Source: CAZZKE01 sp964655005
GTDB lineage: Bacteria; Pseudomonadota; Alphaproteobacteria; Rhodospirillales; JABHCV01
Assembly (NCBI GenBank): GCA_964655005.1
Contig: CAZZKE010000065.1
Location: forward strand, 1 to 16,722
Reading direction: 5' to 3'
DNA: 16,722 bases
The notes beneath the pieces are model-generated. The model searched no databases. It was given only the letters and a program-made list of their open reading frames with translations, and was not told where the DNA came from. How positions within the stretch are numbered: the stretch's first letter is position 1; each line of letters begins with the position of its first letter. Shown here piece after piece: positions 1 through 7,294 of the stretch. A program made the translations under genes and the position numbers.

Positions 1-1885
1 CTTCGACCGCCGCGGCGATCGCCGCGGCGATCTCGCTAATCTCGCCGATGGTGCTGGTGATCTGCTCGATGGCCCGCACCGAGTCCTGGGTCGCCGACTG
101 GATGCCGCCGATCTGGCCGCTGATTTCCTCGGTCGCCCGGGCCGTCTGGTTGGCCAGGTTCTTGACTTCCGAGGCCACCACCGCAAAGCCCTTGCCGGCC
201 TCGCCGGCGCGGGCCGCCTCGATGGTCGCGTTCAGGGCCAGCAGGTTGGTCTGTTCGGCGATGTCGGTAATCATTTCCACCACCTCGCCGATTTTCTGGG
301 CCGACATGGCCAGGCCCTGGACCATTTCGTTGGCCTTTTCGGCGGCTTCGACCGCCGAAGTGGAAATTTCCGTCGACTGGGCGACCTGACGGCTGATCTC
401 GGCGATTGAGCTCGACAGTTCTTCCGCCGCCGAAGCCACCGTCTGGACATTGGTCGAGGCTTCTTCGGAAGCCGCCGCCACGGCGGTCGCCTGGCTTGAA
501 GTTTCCTCGGAAGTAGCGGTCAGCGCCTGGGCCGATGACTGTAATTCGGTCGAAGCCGAAGAAACCGTGTTGACGACACCGCCGACCGCCGCCTGGAAAT
601 CGTCGGCCATCTGGTTCATCATCCGGGTCTGTTCCTCGGCCGCATGTTTTTCCTGCTCCCTGGCCTCTTCCTCCATCTGCTTGACGCGGATGGCATTGTC
701 CTTAAACACCTGCACCGCCTGCGCCATTTCACCAATCTCGTCGGTCTTGTCCAGCGCCGGGATATCGGTCTCCAGGTCACCTTCGGCGAGACTGCCCATG
801 GCCCTTGTCATATTGTTAACCGGGGTAACGATAGAGCGGATAATCAACAGTGCGATGATACCGGCCAGACCCAAGCCGACGGCGAGCAGAATCCATTCGA
901 TGGTTAGCAATGCGCCAACTGCTTCCGAGTTGGCCTCGGAATCGGCCCGCAGCAGCCGTTGCTGATTTTGCTGCATGCCGCCTTCGCGGACGCCTTGATC
1001 ATTCTCCTCGCCAAGCAGCATGTTCAGCAATTCGCTGGCTCGCGGCGCCGCCTCCTTGACCAGTATATAGTTGGCCATGTTCCATTTTTCAGAGCCGCGA
1101 ATGGCGAACATTTTCTGCGGCAGCGGCGAGAATTTCTTATGCTTGGCGGCAAATAACTTGAAGGCCGCTTGCTGTTGCGGCGACAGGCTGGCCAGTTGCC
1201 CCGAAAGGTCGGCCAGACGCCGGTTATTCTTTTTCCATAACTTCCTGAAGTTATCGACGAATTTGCGTTCGCCGGTCAAAAGATAGGCGCGGATATTGGC
1301 CAGGCCCAGGCCCAGCGTTCCGCGGACGTCGGCCATCATCCCCAGCACCTGCACCCGGTTGCCGCCAACACCGCCCTGGCCTTGCAGTTCCAGGTCGATC
1401 ATCCTGGAAATGTTGCTGACCATAACGGTGGCCAGCGGCGCCGCCTCGGTCACCAGCATCAGGGTGGCCGGTTGTTCCCGGGGCGTCTTGGCGATGTCTT
1501 CCACCCGCTGCTGGGCGACGCGGAATTCTTCGATAACACCCTTCAGCGTTTGCAGGTTTTCGACATTTTTCGAGTTGGTCCATCTTTTAGAGAGTTCGTC
1601 CATGCGGGCGGTGGTTTTATCGATGTCGGCCCATACTTCGGCGCGCTGGCGCTTGAATTTTTTGGCGCCGGTCAGCATGTAGCCGCGCAACGAGGCGAGG
1701 GAGGCCTGAATATCCATTACCAAATTGGAACTGGCCGCCGCAGTCGGTTCGCGCAGGGTGTCAATGCGGACTGCCGTAGTATCGATTTCGGTAACTTTCC
1801 AGATCGACATGCCGACGGCAACGGCCAGAATTAGCGCCACTGCGGCAAAGCCGGCAATTAACCGACCGCTGATATTGAGGTTCAT
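1..1885 (-). CDS. Methyl-accepting chemotaxis protein with duplicated periplasmic sensor (partial, 3' end off the left edge)
   Basis: This is a transmembrane chemoreceptor that passes ligand signals to CheW/CheA; 628 codons are present and the C-terminus lies outside the window. Residues 8-28 form TM1, about 29-322 are periplasmic and about 323-350 form TM2. A HAMP domain follows at about 350-402, then the coiled signalling domain, whose conserved hairpin tip (EQTNLLALNATIEAARAGE) is at 544-562. The sensor holds two similar helical modules: LRGYMLTGAKKF at 66-77 recurs as IRAYLLTGERKF at 197-208, and LVTEAAP at 144-150 recurs as LVKEAAP at 275-281. The offset of about 131 residues resembles the two-bundle HBM sensors (McpS type), so an organic-acid-like ligand is possible but only inferred. 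The ATG at 1885 was chosen because GGAG lies 10 bases upstream and TM1 follows at once. The receptor family is certain; the HBM label is tentative. Confidence 0.95.
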   Translation of the reverse strand, partial: MNLNISGRLIAGFAAVALILAVAVGMSIWKVTEIDTTAVRIDTLREPTAAASSNLVMDIQASLASLRGYMLTGAKKFKRQRAEVWADIDKTTARMDELSKRWTNSKNVENLQTLKGVIEEFRVAQQRVEDIAKTPREQPATLMLVTEAAPLATVMVSNISRMIDLELQGQGGVGGNRVQVLGMMADVRGTLGLGLANIRAYLLTGERKFVDNFRKLWKKNNRRLADLSGQLASLSPQQQAAFKLFAAKHKKFSPLPQKMFAIRGSEKWNMANYILVKEAAPRASELLNMLLGEENDQGVREGGMQQNQQRLLRADSEANSEAVGALLTIEWILLAVGLGLAGIIALLIIRSIVTPVNNMTRAMGSLAEGDLETDIPALDKTDEIGEMAQAVQVFKDNAIRVKQMEEEAREQEKHAAEEQTRMMNQMADDFQAAVGGVVNTVSSASTELQSSAQALTATSEETSSQATAVAAASEEASTNVQTVASAAEELSSSIAEISRQVAQSTEISTSAVEAAEKANEMVQGLAMSAQKIGEVVEMITDIAEQTNLLALNATIEAARAGEAGKGFAVVASEVKNLANQTARATEEISGQIGGIQSATQDSVRAIEQITSTIGEISEIAAAIAAAVE

Positions 1886-2018
1886 TTCCGCTGTTCTCCA
1901 TTATGGCCAGATAATTTACCCGCCGGGGAAACATTCGACGCAAACCGCCGAAAAAACCAGATGTCGCATAATAGATACGACAACATAATATATTATATAC
2001 TTTCAAATTTGTAACTGT

Positions 2019-2026
2019 ATATCGGC
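2019..2026 (-). promoter_or_regulatory. Possible sigma-28 (FliA-type) -10 element for the chemoreceptor gene
   Basis: On the minus strand these bases read GCCGATAT, 7 of 8 matches to the FliA -10 consensus GCCGATAA. They lie about 130 bases upstream of the chemoreceptor start. Chemoreceptor genes are often in the flagellar class-3 regulon, so the context fits. The -35 position 15 bases further upstream reads TATC and does not match TAAA well, so the call is weak. Confidence 0.22.
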
Positions 2027-2109
2027 CATGGCTTGATTCGCGATATTTCAGGCAGAATAGACTCCTGCCAAGCACTTAATATTATGCGGTAGTAGTTGGA
2101 TAGTGTGAT

Positions 2110-2134
2110 GGCGAAATTCAAGCAGTATTTCGCC
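2110..2134 (-). terminator. Inverted repeat downstream of mscS, possible 3'-end hairpin
   Basis: Perfect 8-bp arms GGCGAAAT (2110-2117) and ATTTCGCC (2127-2134) flank a 9-base loop. The repeat starts 55 bases past the mscS stop in the direction of transcription. No T-run follows on the minus strand, so this is not a canonical intrinsic terminator; it may protect an mRNA end or assist Rho-dependent termination. Confidence 0.3.
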
Positions 2135-2189
2135 TGCCGCCGTTAAATCCGTGCGGTCGTCGTCAAGACGCTATTCCTGTCCGTCGTTA

Positions 2190-3332
2190 CTATGGTTCGG
2201 CCTGCTCTGTCGGCGGCACAAATATTTCCGGGCGTTCAGAAGGCACCGATTCCACGTAAACCGATTGCGACGGGAAGGCGAAGCCGGAACCGGCCTGCTC
2301 GACGGTTTGCTTGATGTGATAGGCCAGCCGTTCCTTGATTTCCAGCCATTCGCCCCAGTCCGTGGTTCGGGTGAAGCAGTACAGCATCATATCTATCGAT
2401 GAAGTGTTGAAGCTGTCGATGCGAACGAAGGTCGCGACTTCTTCCGGTGGGGCGAATTCCGCCGAATCGATTATATAGTTTTCGATTCGGTCCCGAATGT
2501 CGCGTAGCTGATCGATGGTGGTGCGGTATTCGATCCCGATTTTCCAGTAAATGCGCCGATGCGTCATGGCCGAGAAATTGGTCACCGCGGTATCGGCCAG
2601 TTTGGTGTTGGGCACCATCACCGGCGCCTTGTCGAAGCGGCGGACCACGGTAGAGCGGAAGCCGATGCTCTCGACGGTGCCTTCGACGACGCCTTCGACC
2701 CTGATCCAGTCGCCTTTGCGAAAGCGTTTTTCCCCGATAATCAGCAGCCCGGCGATAAGGTTCTTGAACAAATCCTGAGCGCCCAGGGCCACGGCGACGC
2801 CAAACAGCCCGGCCCCGGCGATGATTGGCCCGACCTGAATGCCCCATACTTGCAGGATCGTCGCGGCGCCGATTAGAATAACCGCGATGCGCATGGCCTT
2901 TATCAGCCATTCAACCAGTTCATGGGTGAAGGTTTTTTCCAGCCGGGTCATGAACCGGCTTAAGGGCCGCAGCAATTCCAAAAAACCCCAGAATATGGTG
3001 TAGGCGATCAGCGTGCGCACCAGATTGTCGGCGACTTCGGCAAAAATGCCATCCAGTTGCAAATGCTGGATGGCGAAAAACACCCCCAGCACCACCGGCA
3101 GAAACCGGATCGGGTTTTCCAGGGCGGCGATGGCGGCGTCGTCCAAAGGGGTGCTGGTTTTGCCGATTGCCGATTTAACCCATGACAGCACGAACCGGGT
3201 GAACAGCCTGCGGACCAACAGGAAACCGATGAAGATGCCGCCGGCCCCCAACAGGCGACCGACATCTATTCCGGCGGCGCCGTTATGCCAGACATCGATG
3301 ACCAGCGCCCAAAAGTCCGCGAAATCCTTCAT
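2190..3332 (-). CDS. MscS-family small-conductance mechanosensitive channel
   Basis: This inner-membrane channel of the MscS family would release solutes on hypo-osmotic shock. The 380-residue product has membrane segments at about 25-50, 75-93, 103-123 and 140-162, then the glycine/alanine-rich pore helix at about 168-200 (GAGLFGVAVALGAQDLFKN at 173-191). The cytoplasmic beta domain follows (GDWIRVEGVVEGTVESIGFR at 207-226, VPNTKLAD at 240-247) and the alpha/beta domain ends at about 360. With five predicted membrane segments it is longer than E. coli MscS (286 residues). I chose the ATG at 3332, preceded by AGAGGA at 5-base spacing; a TTG at 3347 is in frame but has no good ribosome site. 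The oxyR-like gene ends 38 bases upstream on the same strand with no visible terminator, so co-transcription is possible. Confidence 0.93.
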   Translation of the reverse strand: MKDFADFWALVIDVWHNGAAGIDVGRLLGAGGIFIGFLLVRRLFTRFVLSWVKSAIGKTSTPLDDAAIAALENPIRFLPVVLGVFFAIQHLQLDGIFAEVADNLVRTLIAYTIFWGFLELLRPLSRFMTRLEKTFTHELVEWLIKAMRIAVILIGAATILQVWGIQVGPIIAGAGLFGVAVALGAQDLFKNLIAGLLIIGEKRFRKGDWIRVEGVVEGTVESIGFRSTVVRRFDKAPVMVPNTKLADTAVTNFSAMTHRRIYWKIGIEYRTTIDQLRDIRDRIENYIIDSAEFAPPEEVATFVRIDSFNTSSIDMMLYCFTRTTDWGEWLEIKERLAYHIKQTVEQAGSGFAFPSQSVYVESVPSERPEIFVPPTEQAEP

Positions 3333-3370
3333 ATTGTTCCTCTGCAATAACTGACCGCTTCACATAACAG

Positions 3371-4321
3371 CTATTTGGTTCCGGGGGAACCGTTTCGGGG
3401 CGGGACGGCTCGCCGTATTGGGGTGCCCAGTTCGTCGCGCAGGAAGTTGCCCAGGATTCGAAATTCTTCGCCGCGGCGGGTCGTCTTGCGCCAGGCCAGG
3501 GCGATGTGGCGAGACGCCCGGGGGCTTGAAAACGGCCTGACTTCCAGCCTTAATCCACGCAGGATGCCGCCATCTACCGCCATTTTTGGCAGCACCGTCA
3601 CGCCGAGCCCGTTATCGACCATTTGCACCATGGTGTGCAGGCTGGTCGCCTGAAACTGGCCGGTATGTTTTTTCTCGCCAGGCCTGCCCAGGGCCAGGGT
3701 CTGATCGGTCAGGCAATTGCCCCGTTCCAGCACCAGCAGCGTATCGCCGCTCAGACGGGCCGGCGTCATGGTTTCGAAAGCGGCCAGATCATGGCCGCGC
3801 GGAAAAACGGCGAGGAAGGGATCGTCGGCGAACGCAAACGTCTCGACCCTGTCCATGTCGTAGGGCAGGGCTATCAATATCAGATCCAGCGAACCATCGG
3901 CCAGTTGCACAAGCAACGATGCGGTTTGGTCCTCGCGCAGATAAAGCGCCAGGTCGGGGTAGGCATCGCGCAGTCCCGGCAGCACCCGGGGCAGCAGGAA
4001 CGGTCCGATGGTCGGGATCACCCCCATACGAAGATCGCCTGTCAGCGGCTTTCCGGCGCCTTTCGCCGTGTCCGTCAGATCGTCTAGCCTGGCCACGACC
4101 TGCCGCGCCATATCGACCAGCTGCCGGCCCAGGGGGGTCGGCATGACGGACCGTTTGTTGCGTTCGAACAGCGCCGCGCCAAGAATATTTTCCAGTTCCT
4201 TGATGCTGGCGCTCAACGATGGCTGAGTGACCAGGCAGGCTTCGGCGGCGTGGCCGAAATGGCAGTGTTCGGCCAGGGCCAGGAAATGCCTAAGTTGTCG
4301 GATTGTCGGTTCGGGGCGCAT
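3371..4321 (-). CDS. oxyR: OxyR-like LysR-family regulator lacking the resolving cysteine
   Basis: This LysR-type transcription factor is closest in style to OxyR, the peroxide sensor. It has 316 residues: an N-terminal winged helix-turn-helix (about 8-66, with HFGHAAEACLVTQPSLSASI) and a co-inducer domain (about 95-300). OxyR hallmarks are IPTIGPFLLP at 102-111, a REDQT motif at 129-133 (E. coli HEAQT), ATSLHTM at 225-231 and LERGNCLTDQ at 198-207. Cys203 matches the peroxidatic Cys199 of E. coli OxyR. The position of the resolving Cys208 is Gly212, and the His before the peroxidatic Cys is Asn202. The only other cysteines are Cys20 and Cys29 in the DNA-binding domain. The gene is divergent from a peroxiredoxin gene, the usual OxyR context, with an OxyR-like site between them. 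A redox mechanism without the 199-208 disulfide, or another signal, is therefore likely. Family call is firm; the exact sensing role is not. Confidence 0.85.
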   Translation of the reverse strand: MRPEPTIRQLRHFLALAEHCHFGHAAEACLVTQPSLSASIKELENILGAALFERNKRSVMPTPLGRQLVDMARQVVARLDDLTDTAKGAGKPLTGDLRMGVIPTIGPFLLPRVLPGLRDAYPDLALYLREDQTASLLVQLADGSLDLILIALPYDMDRVETFAFADDPFLAVFPRGHDLAAFETMTPARLSGDTLLVLERGNCLTDQTLALGRPGEKKHTGQFQATSLHTMVQMVDNGLGVTVLPKMAVDGGILRGLRLEVRPFSSPRASRHIALAWRKTTRRGEEFRILGNFLRDELGTPIRRAVPPRNGSPGTK

Positions 4322-4339
4322 TCGGCAATCTTTTTATTA

Positions 4340-4376
4340 ATCGAAAATATCTATTATTATAATAAAAATAACTCAT
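4340..4376. promoter_or_regulatory. Candidate OxyR operator between oxyR and the peroxiredoxin gene
   Basis: The four OxyR half-site tetrads at N7 spacing read ATCG (4340), CTAT (4351), ATAA (4362) and TCAT (4373). That is 12 of 16 matches to ATAG-N7-CTAT-N7-ATAG-N7-CTAT. The core TATTAT-T-ATAATA (4352-4364) is a perfect dyad centred on 4358, the centre of the whole 37-base site. The site ends one base before the -35 of the peroxiredoxin promoter, a typical activator position, and lies 19 bases from the oxyR start, which would allow autoregulation. The region is AT-rich, so chance similarity remains a concern. Confidence 0.42.
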
Positions 4377-4405
4377 TTTACAAATTATTTACCGGCCCTT
4401 ATCTT
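4377..4405 (+). promoter_or_regulatory. Sigma-70-type promoter for the peroxiredoxin gene
   Basis: The -35 TTTACA (4377-4382, 5 of 6 matches) is separated by exactly 17 bases from the -10 TATCTT (4400-4405, 4 of 6). Predicted initiation near 4412 would give a leader of about 40 bases. The weak -10 suits an activator-dependent promoter, and the candidate OxyR site abuts the -35. Confidence 0.5.
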
Positions 4406-4452
4406 TGCCCTCAAGAGATCGACGCAACCATCACTTTTTTTTGGAGAGCAAA

Positions 4453-4992
4453 ATGAAAACGACAACCGTTCCTGACGTTACCTTCAAGACCCGGGTCCGC
4501 AACGAAGCCATCGAAGGCGACAATCCGTTCGAATGGAAAGACCTGACCAGCGCCGAAATATTCAATGGCAAGCGGGTGCTGCTGTTTTCCCTGCCCGGCG
4601 CCTTCACGCCGACCTGTTCGACCAGCCACTTGCCGCGCTATGAAATCCTGCATGAAACATTCCGCGCCCGGGGCATCGATCGGATCGTTTGCCTGTCCGT
4701 CAACGATGCCTTCGTGATGTATCAGTGGGGTAAATCGCAGAACGCCAAGAACGTTTTTCTGCTGCCCGACGGCAACGGCGAATTCACCCGCAAGATGGGG
4801 ATGCTGGTCGATAAATCGAATTTGGGTTTCGGCATGCGAAGCTGGCGCTATTCGATGCTTGTGGACGATGGCGTTATCACCAAGATGTTCATCGAGGATG
4901 GCTATTCGGATAACTGCGAGACCGACCCGTTCGAAGTCTCCGACGCCGACACCATGCTGGAGTTCCTGGAACAGCAGCGCCGGGCCGCCTGA
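4453..4992 (+). CDS. Peroxiredoxin, Prx5/AhpC-TSA family
   Basis: This thiol peroxidase reduces H2O2 and organic hydroperoxides in the cytoplasm. The 179-residue product has the thioredoxin-like fold of Prx5/PMP20 enzymes. The active site SLPGAFTPTCS at 46-56 contains peroxidatic Cys55, with Thr52 preceding it. CLSVNDAFVMYQW (80-92), the GFGMRSWRYSMLVDDG segment (115-130) with the active-site Arg and DPFEVSDADTMLEFL (158-172) are all typical. Further cysteines are Cys80 and Cys155, so either a one-Cys or an atypical two-Cys cycle is possible. No glutaredoxin domain is fused at the C-terminus, unlike the Haemophilus Prx5-Grx hybrid. The ATG at 4453 was chosen for the GGAGAG site 4 bases upstream; an in-frame ATG at 4405 overlaps the predicted -10. 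The gene ends 19 bases before the convergent TPR-sulfotransferase stop. Confidence 0.93.
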   Translation: MKTTTVPDVTFKTRVRNEAIEGDNPFEWKDLTSAEIFNGKRVLLFSLPGAFTPTCSTSHLPRYEILHETFRARGIDRIVCLSVNDAFVMYQWGKSQNAKNVFLLPDGNGEFTRKMGMLVDKSNLGFGMRSWRYSMLVDDGVITKMFIEDGYSDNCETDPFEVSDADTMLEFLEQQRRAA

Positions 4993-5011
4993 AGGTCACC
5001 GTTTCGAGAAT

Positions 5012-7294
5012 TCAAGGAACGGCGAGCGGCGTTACCATGCCGGGATAGGTTCCTTGGGAATCGAGAGTCCGCCACCTATCGACCAGGGCCCGGCGAAGGT
5101 ACCGGTAATGGGCATTTTCCCTCGTCTCTTCGACGGATTCTTTTTCGAAATCGAACGGTTCATCGAGCGCCGGTCGAATTTTCTTCAGGTTCCGGGCAAA
5201 AGCGGAATCATCCTGTTCTTGGTATCCGTACAAGACACGAACTGGATAGAACAGGGTCGCCAGGATGAATTGGTCCTGGTCGCTGAACAGGTAGCCGACT
5301 TTGCGTTTGATCGGGTCGGCGTCGCGGTCCGTCTGGTCCAGGCCAAACCCGGTCGTGGGTTTGGTCCGACCGAACTTGACGGTCGATGGATCGCCCCACC
5401 AGGGCAAGCCCTGGAAGGTCGGGGAATAAAGTGCCTCGTGGTCGTCAATTTCCAGCCATTGGCAAAGGCTGGCCATGGTTTCACGGGGTTTTAGTTTGAT
5501 ATCCTCAAGGCGTACGCCGCGCGAATCGTGCAGGCGGAGAGGAACCTGATCGAATTTAAACAGGCATTCGACCAACGATCTTGAAATCACCGGATAGGAA
5601 GCCGTCTTGCCGATGTTGGAACTAAGCCACGATTCGCAACTTTGCACCGGCTCCCGAACCGCCATCAGCAGCTTGGACTGGGGGAAGTGCCGCAGGTAGT
5701 TGGCCAGCGCGTAATTATCCGGATTGTGAAGGTGATAAAAGATCAATTCCTGGGCCGCGCCGCGCCCCAATGTTTCCTCGAAGGCCAGGTGCGCCATCTT
5801 GAATAAATCGCCCCGGCTTGCGGTTTCGCAGCCGGCCAGAAGATCATCGAAATGTCCGGAAAATTTTTCGCGATCAAGCGTAAGTGGCTGGTTCCTGTCG
5901 GCGCCCATGGCGGTATAGCCTTCCGATATGCCGGCCTCGCGAATATCCTTCAGGGTCTCACCGGGCAAGGGCCGGGCGCTGTTGGCGTCGAACAGGACGT
6001 CATACATTCGCGAAAAATTGGCGATAACATCGCGGCGTTTCAGGGCCGGCAACGTCTGCCAGACTTCGCGGCCAAAAAACTCGCCCAGGTAGTGTCCGGG
6101 CAGTGTCGAAACTTGCGGATGACCATCGAACAGGCTGTGCAGGAAGCCGGTGCCGCTGCGTCCCCACTGCATCAGGGCGACCGTCTTCGCGGGCAAGGGC
6201 CGGGCGGGGTTCGACGGTTTTTCAAAGCTCAGCGTTTCCGTCGTCATGGCGGGCAGTTTATCGACAACCCTGTGGTAGCTATCTTCGGCCCGTTGGTCCG
6301 GCGAGAAGCTGGCCAGCGAATAGGCGAGCAGTTCGGGTTCCGGCGAATCAGGGGTCAAGGAACGCAGTTTTTCGATCACCTTACCGCTGTCCACGCTCCT
6401 GGCGGCCTTCAGCAATACGTCCAGATTGGACTGGCTGTCGGGATTTAACTCAATCGCCTTCAGCAGGTGTTCAAGCGCGCCGTCCAGTCGCCCCAGTTCA
6501 AGCAGCCCGTTACCCAGATTGTCATGGGCCGCAGCGAAACCGGGCGTCACGGCGATCGCCCTGGTATAGCTCGCCACGGCGTCTTCCAGGTGTCCCAATT
6601 CCCTTTGCACATTGCCAAGATTGTTATGGGCCTCGGCATAATCGGCATTGCGGGCCAGCGCTTTCCGGTAACTGGCCAAGGCCTCATCCAACCGTCCCAG
6701 GTCTTTCAGCGCATTGCCCAGGTTATTGTGGGTCTCGGCGAATTCGGGCCTTAGGGCGATGGCGTTTTCGAAGCTGACCACGGCGTCATCGGGGCGGCCC
6801 AGATCCCGCTGTGCGTTGCCCAGGTTGTTGTGGGCTTCGCCATAGTCGGGCCGGAGGGCGATCGCTTCGTGATAATGGGCGACGGCCTCATCGATCCGCC
6901 CCAGTCCCATGAGCGCAATCCCCAAGTTGTTATGGGCTTCGGGATAATCGGCGATTAAGTCGAGGGCGCTGCGGTAACTGGCGACGGCTTCATCAAACCG
7001 CCCCAGATCATTCAGCATGTAGCCCAGATTATTGTGGGCTTCGGGAAAATCAGGCTTGCCGATTAGGGCCTTGCCGATCAAATCAACGGCCCGCTCGGTG
7101 TCTCCCGTTTGGTGGGCCAGCACGCCCAGCATATGCAAGGCGAAAGGCTGGTCGGGATCGCTTTTCAAGATCCGTCGGTAAATGGCCTCGGCCCTGGTAA
7201 GCCGGCCCGCATTATGATATTCGAGGGCCAGGGTCAAGGCCCGCCGGGCCTGTTTATCGGCCAGTTCCCGCCGCCGCCGTTCTGCCCTGTTCAT
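5012..7294 (-). CDS. TPR-repeat protein fused to a C-terminal sulfotransferase domain
   Basis: The 760-residue product joins a TPR array to a PAPS-dependent sulfotransferase-like domain. After a basic N-terminus (MNRAERRRRELADKQARR), about eight TPR units run from about 32 to 300; six of them (66-269) are exactly 34 residues with an A(H)NNLG core. The sulfotransferase begins near 368: QWGRSGTGFLHSLF at 375-388 matches the 5'-phosphosulfate loop. VREPVQSCESW at 546-556 gives the Arg/Ser pair of the 3'-phosphate loop. There is no signal peptide or membrane helix, so it is probably cytoplasmic or membrane-associated. TPR-sulfotransferase fusions are known in proteobacteria, but their acceptor substrates are mostly undefined. 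The start ATG overlaps the methyltransferase stop as ATGA, implying translational coupling. The domain call is firm; the acceptor cannot be read from the sequence. Confidence 0.9.
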   Translation of the reverse strand: MNRAERRRRELADKQARRALTLALEYHNAGRLTRAEAIYRRILKSDPDQPFALHMLGVLAHQTGDTERAVDLIGKALIGKPDFPEAHNNLGYMLNDLGRFDEAVASYRSALDLIADYPEAHNNLGIALMGLGRIDEAVAHYHEAIALRPDYGEAHNNLGNAQRDLGRPDDAVVSFENAIALRPEFAETHNNLGNALKDLGRLDEALASYRKALARNADYAEAHNNLGNVQRELGHLEDAVASYTRAIAVTPGFAAAHDNLGNGLLELGRLDGALEHLLKAIELNPDSQSNLDVLLKAARSVDSGKVIEKLRSLTPDSPEPELLAYSLASFSPDQRAEDSYHRVVDKLPAMTTETLSFEKPSNPARPLPAKTVALMQWGRSGTGFLHSLFDGHPQVSTLPGHYLGEFFGREVWQTLPALKRRDVIANFSRMYDVLFDANSARPLPGETLKDIREAGISEGYTAMGADRNQPLTLDREKFSGHFDDLLAGCETASRGDLFKMAHLAFEETLGRGAAQELIFYHLHNPDNYALANYLRHFPQSKLLMAVREPVQSCESWLSSNIGKTASYPVISRSLVECLFKFDQVPLRLHDSRGVRLEDIKLKPRETMASLCQWLEIDDHEALYSPTFQGLPWWGDPSTVKFGRTKPTTGFGLDQTDRDADPIKRKVGYLFSDQDQFILATLFYPVRVLYGYQEQDDSAFARNLKKIRPALDEPFDFEKESVEETRENAHYRYLRRALVDRWRTLDSQGTYPGMVTPLAVP
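6488..7099 (-). repeat. Six tandem 102-bp TPR-coding repeats
   Basis: Six consecutive 102-base units encode six 34-residue TPR motifs (residues 66-269 of the sulfotransferase fusion). On the plus strand they show recurring blocks such as TTGTTATGGGCTTCG. Protein similarity between units is high (AHNNLG recurs) while third positions vary, so this is an old coding duplication and not a recent array. Copy number could still change by recombination. Confidence 0.9.

Larger units (their letters stand above)
1886..2189. other. Non-coding gap between mscS and the chemoreceptor gene
   Basis: I see no convincing gene in these 304 bases. The middle (about 1965-2020) is strongly AT-rich compared with the surrounding GC-rich DNA and includes the perfect palindrome ATAATATATTAT at 1985-1996. 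The gap also holds an 8-bp hairpin at 2110-2134 near the mscS end and a sigma-28-like -10 at 2019-2026. It most likely carries the chemoreceptor promoter and the mscS 3' region. A 104-codon minus-strand frame crossing it has no family features and overlaps the chemoreceptor start, so it is not treated as a gene. Confidence 0.6.

Noticed and set aside
1985..1996. ATAATATATTAT palindrome as a specific operator
   Set aside because: It is a perfect palindrome, but in a short AT-only stretch such symmetry is expected by chance, and it is not repeated in the window.
3333..3347. TTG at 3347 as the start of the MscS gene
   Set aside because: The ATG at 3332 has AGAGGA at ideal spacing, and that ribosome site lies inside the longer reading.
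4405..4452. ATG at 4405 as the start of the peroxiredoxin gene
   Set aside because: It overlaps the predicted -10 element, adds 16 residues without homology and lacks a ribosome site, unlike the ATG at 4453.
4993..5011. Possible bidirectional terminator between the peroxiredoxin and TPR-sulfotransferase genes
   Set aside because: The 19-base gap contains no stem of useful length and no T-run.
5852..6777. Plus-strand frames of 198 and 224 codons opposite the TPR-sulfotransferase gene
   Set aside because: They mirror the TPR repeats in another frame; their apparent periodicity comes from the 102-bp coding repeat on the minus strand.
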